Shown here in pieces: positions 22,299 to 23,394 of a stretch of 23,394 bases of DNA. The stretch comes from a virus. The stretch's first letter is position 1; every line of letters starts with the position of its first letter. Position numbers and translations under genes: made by a program. Where the stretch lies: IMG/VR virus record IMGVR_UViG_3300020463_000139, positions 1 to 23,394 of that record; one strand, 5' to 3'. The notes under the pieces are model-generated. The model searched no databases. It saw only the letters and a list, made by a program, of their open reading frames with translations, and was not told where the DNA came from.

Positions 22299-23258
22299 TT
22301 AGGCAACTTCTGCGTACTCAAGTGCCTTGTTAAGTGCGTTCAACTTAACTTTTCTGTTTCTACCGTACCAAGAGGAAACCATTCTTGAGTCACCCTCTCT
22401 ACCCTGTAGATGGTCAGTCATATAAGTGACTGTGTTGAATGCCTGCCAGAAAGAACCTTCTGCATAGTTAGCACCAGGCTGTGTCTGCAAGTTCTCCATA
22501 GCAAGTTTTGCATTTCTGGAAGTGAAAGGAATAACATTATCCACTTTCTCTTTTGCAGGCGTACCAAATACTTCATTGAAGTACTGAATGATGTTCTCTG
22601 AGGTATAACTTTTTGAACCAAGAAACTCTGCCATTGTCTTGTACTGGTCAAGTTTCTCTCTTGCGATACCCATCTGTTCTTTAACTTCAGCAGCATCAAA
22701 TGCTTTTCTGTGATTTACAGTCAACATCTGGTCACTGTTTTGTGACAGAGACAAAGTAAGAGTATTGTTACAAACAACTCTAATCGGTGTCATTCTGATA
22801 TTAATTGCCTTACCAAACTGATGTGGATTGGTAAACAGAAAGTAGTTATCGGTTACGTCACCGTTGAACAACTCAAACGAATCTTTTGTTTTTGCGAGAG
22901 CCCATACCATCTGACCATCTTTAAGAGAACCAGCAGTGTGCATTTCCATATCACCAGCAGTTACATACTCCTCAAAGAAATTAAATGCCTCTGCGTTCTG
23001 AACAGGATTCCAACCGTTACCTACAACGTCAAGGATAGAACCATCACTTGACCTTACAAGTGCTTGTTTGTTCTTCACTTTGATACCACTTTTAGTAAGG
23101 ATATCTTCTTTTTCAACAGTCCAATCAAGACCTGCTTTAACCATAAACTGGTCTGGTGTAAGGTCTGCTGGAACTTTCGTACCAAGTCCATGCCACGGAA
23201 CATCACCAACGTATGCCATTTGTGCGTTTCCGTTTACAATTTCTAATTCGTGTGCCAT
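22299..23258 (-). CDS. DUF932 phage/plasmid-like protein
   Basis: 319 residues. The DUF932 (TIGR03299-like) family is recognised from AYVGDVPWHGLGTKVPADLT near the N-terminus, ALVRSSDGSILDVVGNGWNP then VQNAEAFNFF, and the central block ALAKTKDSFELF, NPHQFGKAINIRMTPIRVVC with NNTLTLSLS. Proteins of this family are common in phages and plasmids, often highly expressed early; their biochemical function is not established. GGAG lies about 8 bases before the ATG. A consensus sigma70 promoter is about 40 bases upstream, indicating early or middle transcription. The stop is followed by the hsp20 promoter region. Confidence 0.92.
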   Translation of the reverse strand: MAHELEIVNGNAQMAYVGDVPWHGLGTKVPADLTPDQFMVKAGLDWTVEKEDILTKSGIKVKNKQALVRSSDGSILDVVGNGWNPVQNAEAFNFFEEYVTAGDMEMHTAGSLKDGQMVWALAKTKDSFELFNGDVTDNYFLFTNPHQFGKAINIRMTPIRVVCNNTLTLSLSQNSDQMLTVNHRKAFDAAEVKEQMGIAREKLDQYKTMAEFLGSKSYTSENIIQYFNEVFGTPAKEKVDNVIPFTSRNAKLAMENLQTQPGANYAEGSFWQAFNTVTYMTDHLQGREGDSRMVSSWYGRNRKVKLNALNKALEYAEVA

Positions 23259-23300
23259 AATATTGTCTCCTTTGACTTTGTTTTCTCACTTTACTTATAC

Positions 23301-23329
23301 AGTATATACGTTCTAACAACAAATGTCAA
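23301..23329 (-). promoter_or_regulatory. strong sigma70-like promoter for the DUF932 gene
   Basis: Minus strand: -35 TTGACA (23329-23324), 17-base spacer, -10 TATACT (23306-23301). Start predicted near 23294, leader about 36 bases with a good GGAG site. The TGA in the -35 closes the open frame that enters from the right edge. Confidence 0.8.
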
Positions 23330-23394
23330 GATGTTTTTAGAACTAATTTGTCTTTATCTATTTTATTTCTCAGAAAAGACATCCAAGATTGCAT
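23326..23394 (-). CDS. C-terminal fragment of an unidentified gene
   Basis: An open frame enters from the right edge and ends at a TGA at 23326-23328, showing 22 residues: a short hydrophobic start, then a Lys-rich tail ending KDKLVLKTS. The first codon in the window is ATG, but the gene could extend beyond the edge. Support comes from continuity with the packed minus-strand layout and from the same stop-in-the-minus-35 arrangement seen at other gene ends here. Too short to identify. Confidence 0.4.
   Translation of the reverse strand: MQSWMSFLRNKIDKDKLVLKTS

Noticed and set aside
1-23394. tRNA genes, CRISPR arrays, insertion sequences, introns in gp43 or uvsX, attachment sites
   Set aside because: I saw no cloverleaf with conserved T-arm, no regularly spaced repeats, no transposase or terminal inverted repeats, and both core genes run uninterrupted. 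Intergenic gaps are all under about 115 bases.

Overview
This is a 23.4-kb piece of a tailed phage genome of the T4-like (Straboviridae/Kyanoviridae-type) marine myovirus group. Every gene I can support lies on the minus strand, so transcription runs from base 23394 towards base 1. The assignment rests on a co-linear set of T4 replication genes: sliding clamp gp45, clamp loader gp44/gp62, translational repressor RegA, DNA polymerase gp43, recombinase UvsX and helicase gp41. Two T4-type late promoters (TATAAATA) agree with it. Hsp20, a MazG-like pyrophosphatase, DUF3310 and several small proteins of a kind I associate with marine phages point to an ocean phage of the cyanophage/pelagiphage sort. 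No photosynthesis gene is present, and the host cannot be fixed from this window.

Layout in transcription order: (1) an unidentified C-terminal gene fragment at the right edge, then a DUF932 protein behind a strong sigma70-like promoter. (2) hsp20 behind a T4-type late promoter. (3) A replication operon: DUF3310 protein, gp45, gp44, gp62, RegA and a 76-aa conserved protein. (4) gp43, a DruA/DUF4338-like protein and a GT-B-like glycosyltransferase. (5) A GIY-YIG/ParB-like fusion and a TAGT-like (TET-associated) glycosyltransferase. (6) MazG, UvsX, two tandem 2-oxoglutarate/Fe(II) oxygenases, two small conserved proteins, gp41 and a small protein. (7) A late block behind a TATAAATA promoter: a 578-aa protein with a possible nuclease-like motif, a protein with nucleotidyltransferase/ligase-superfamily motifs, a very basic 133-aa protein, an 866-aa multi-module protein with an N-terminal adenylyltransferase-like domain, and a marine-phage protein cut by the left edge.

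Six TTGACA/TTGACT promoters with 16-17 bp spacers divide the minus strand into units. At four of them the TGA inside the -35 hexamer is also the stop codon of the preceding gene. Within units, most genes overlap by 1-11 bases (ATGA, GTGA, TAATG), suggesting translational coupling.

The core replication genes are standard. The unusual material is (a) the cassette inserted between gp43 and uvsX (DUF4338, two glycosyltransferases, GIY-YIG-ParB, MazG) together with the two oxygenases between uvsX and gp41, which may be a DNA-modification or anti-defence module; and (b) the late block, which places two different nucleotidyl-transfer-type folds and a possible nuclease side by side under late control, a candidate virion-associated nucleic-acid or nucleotide-processing set.
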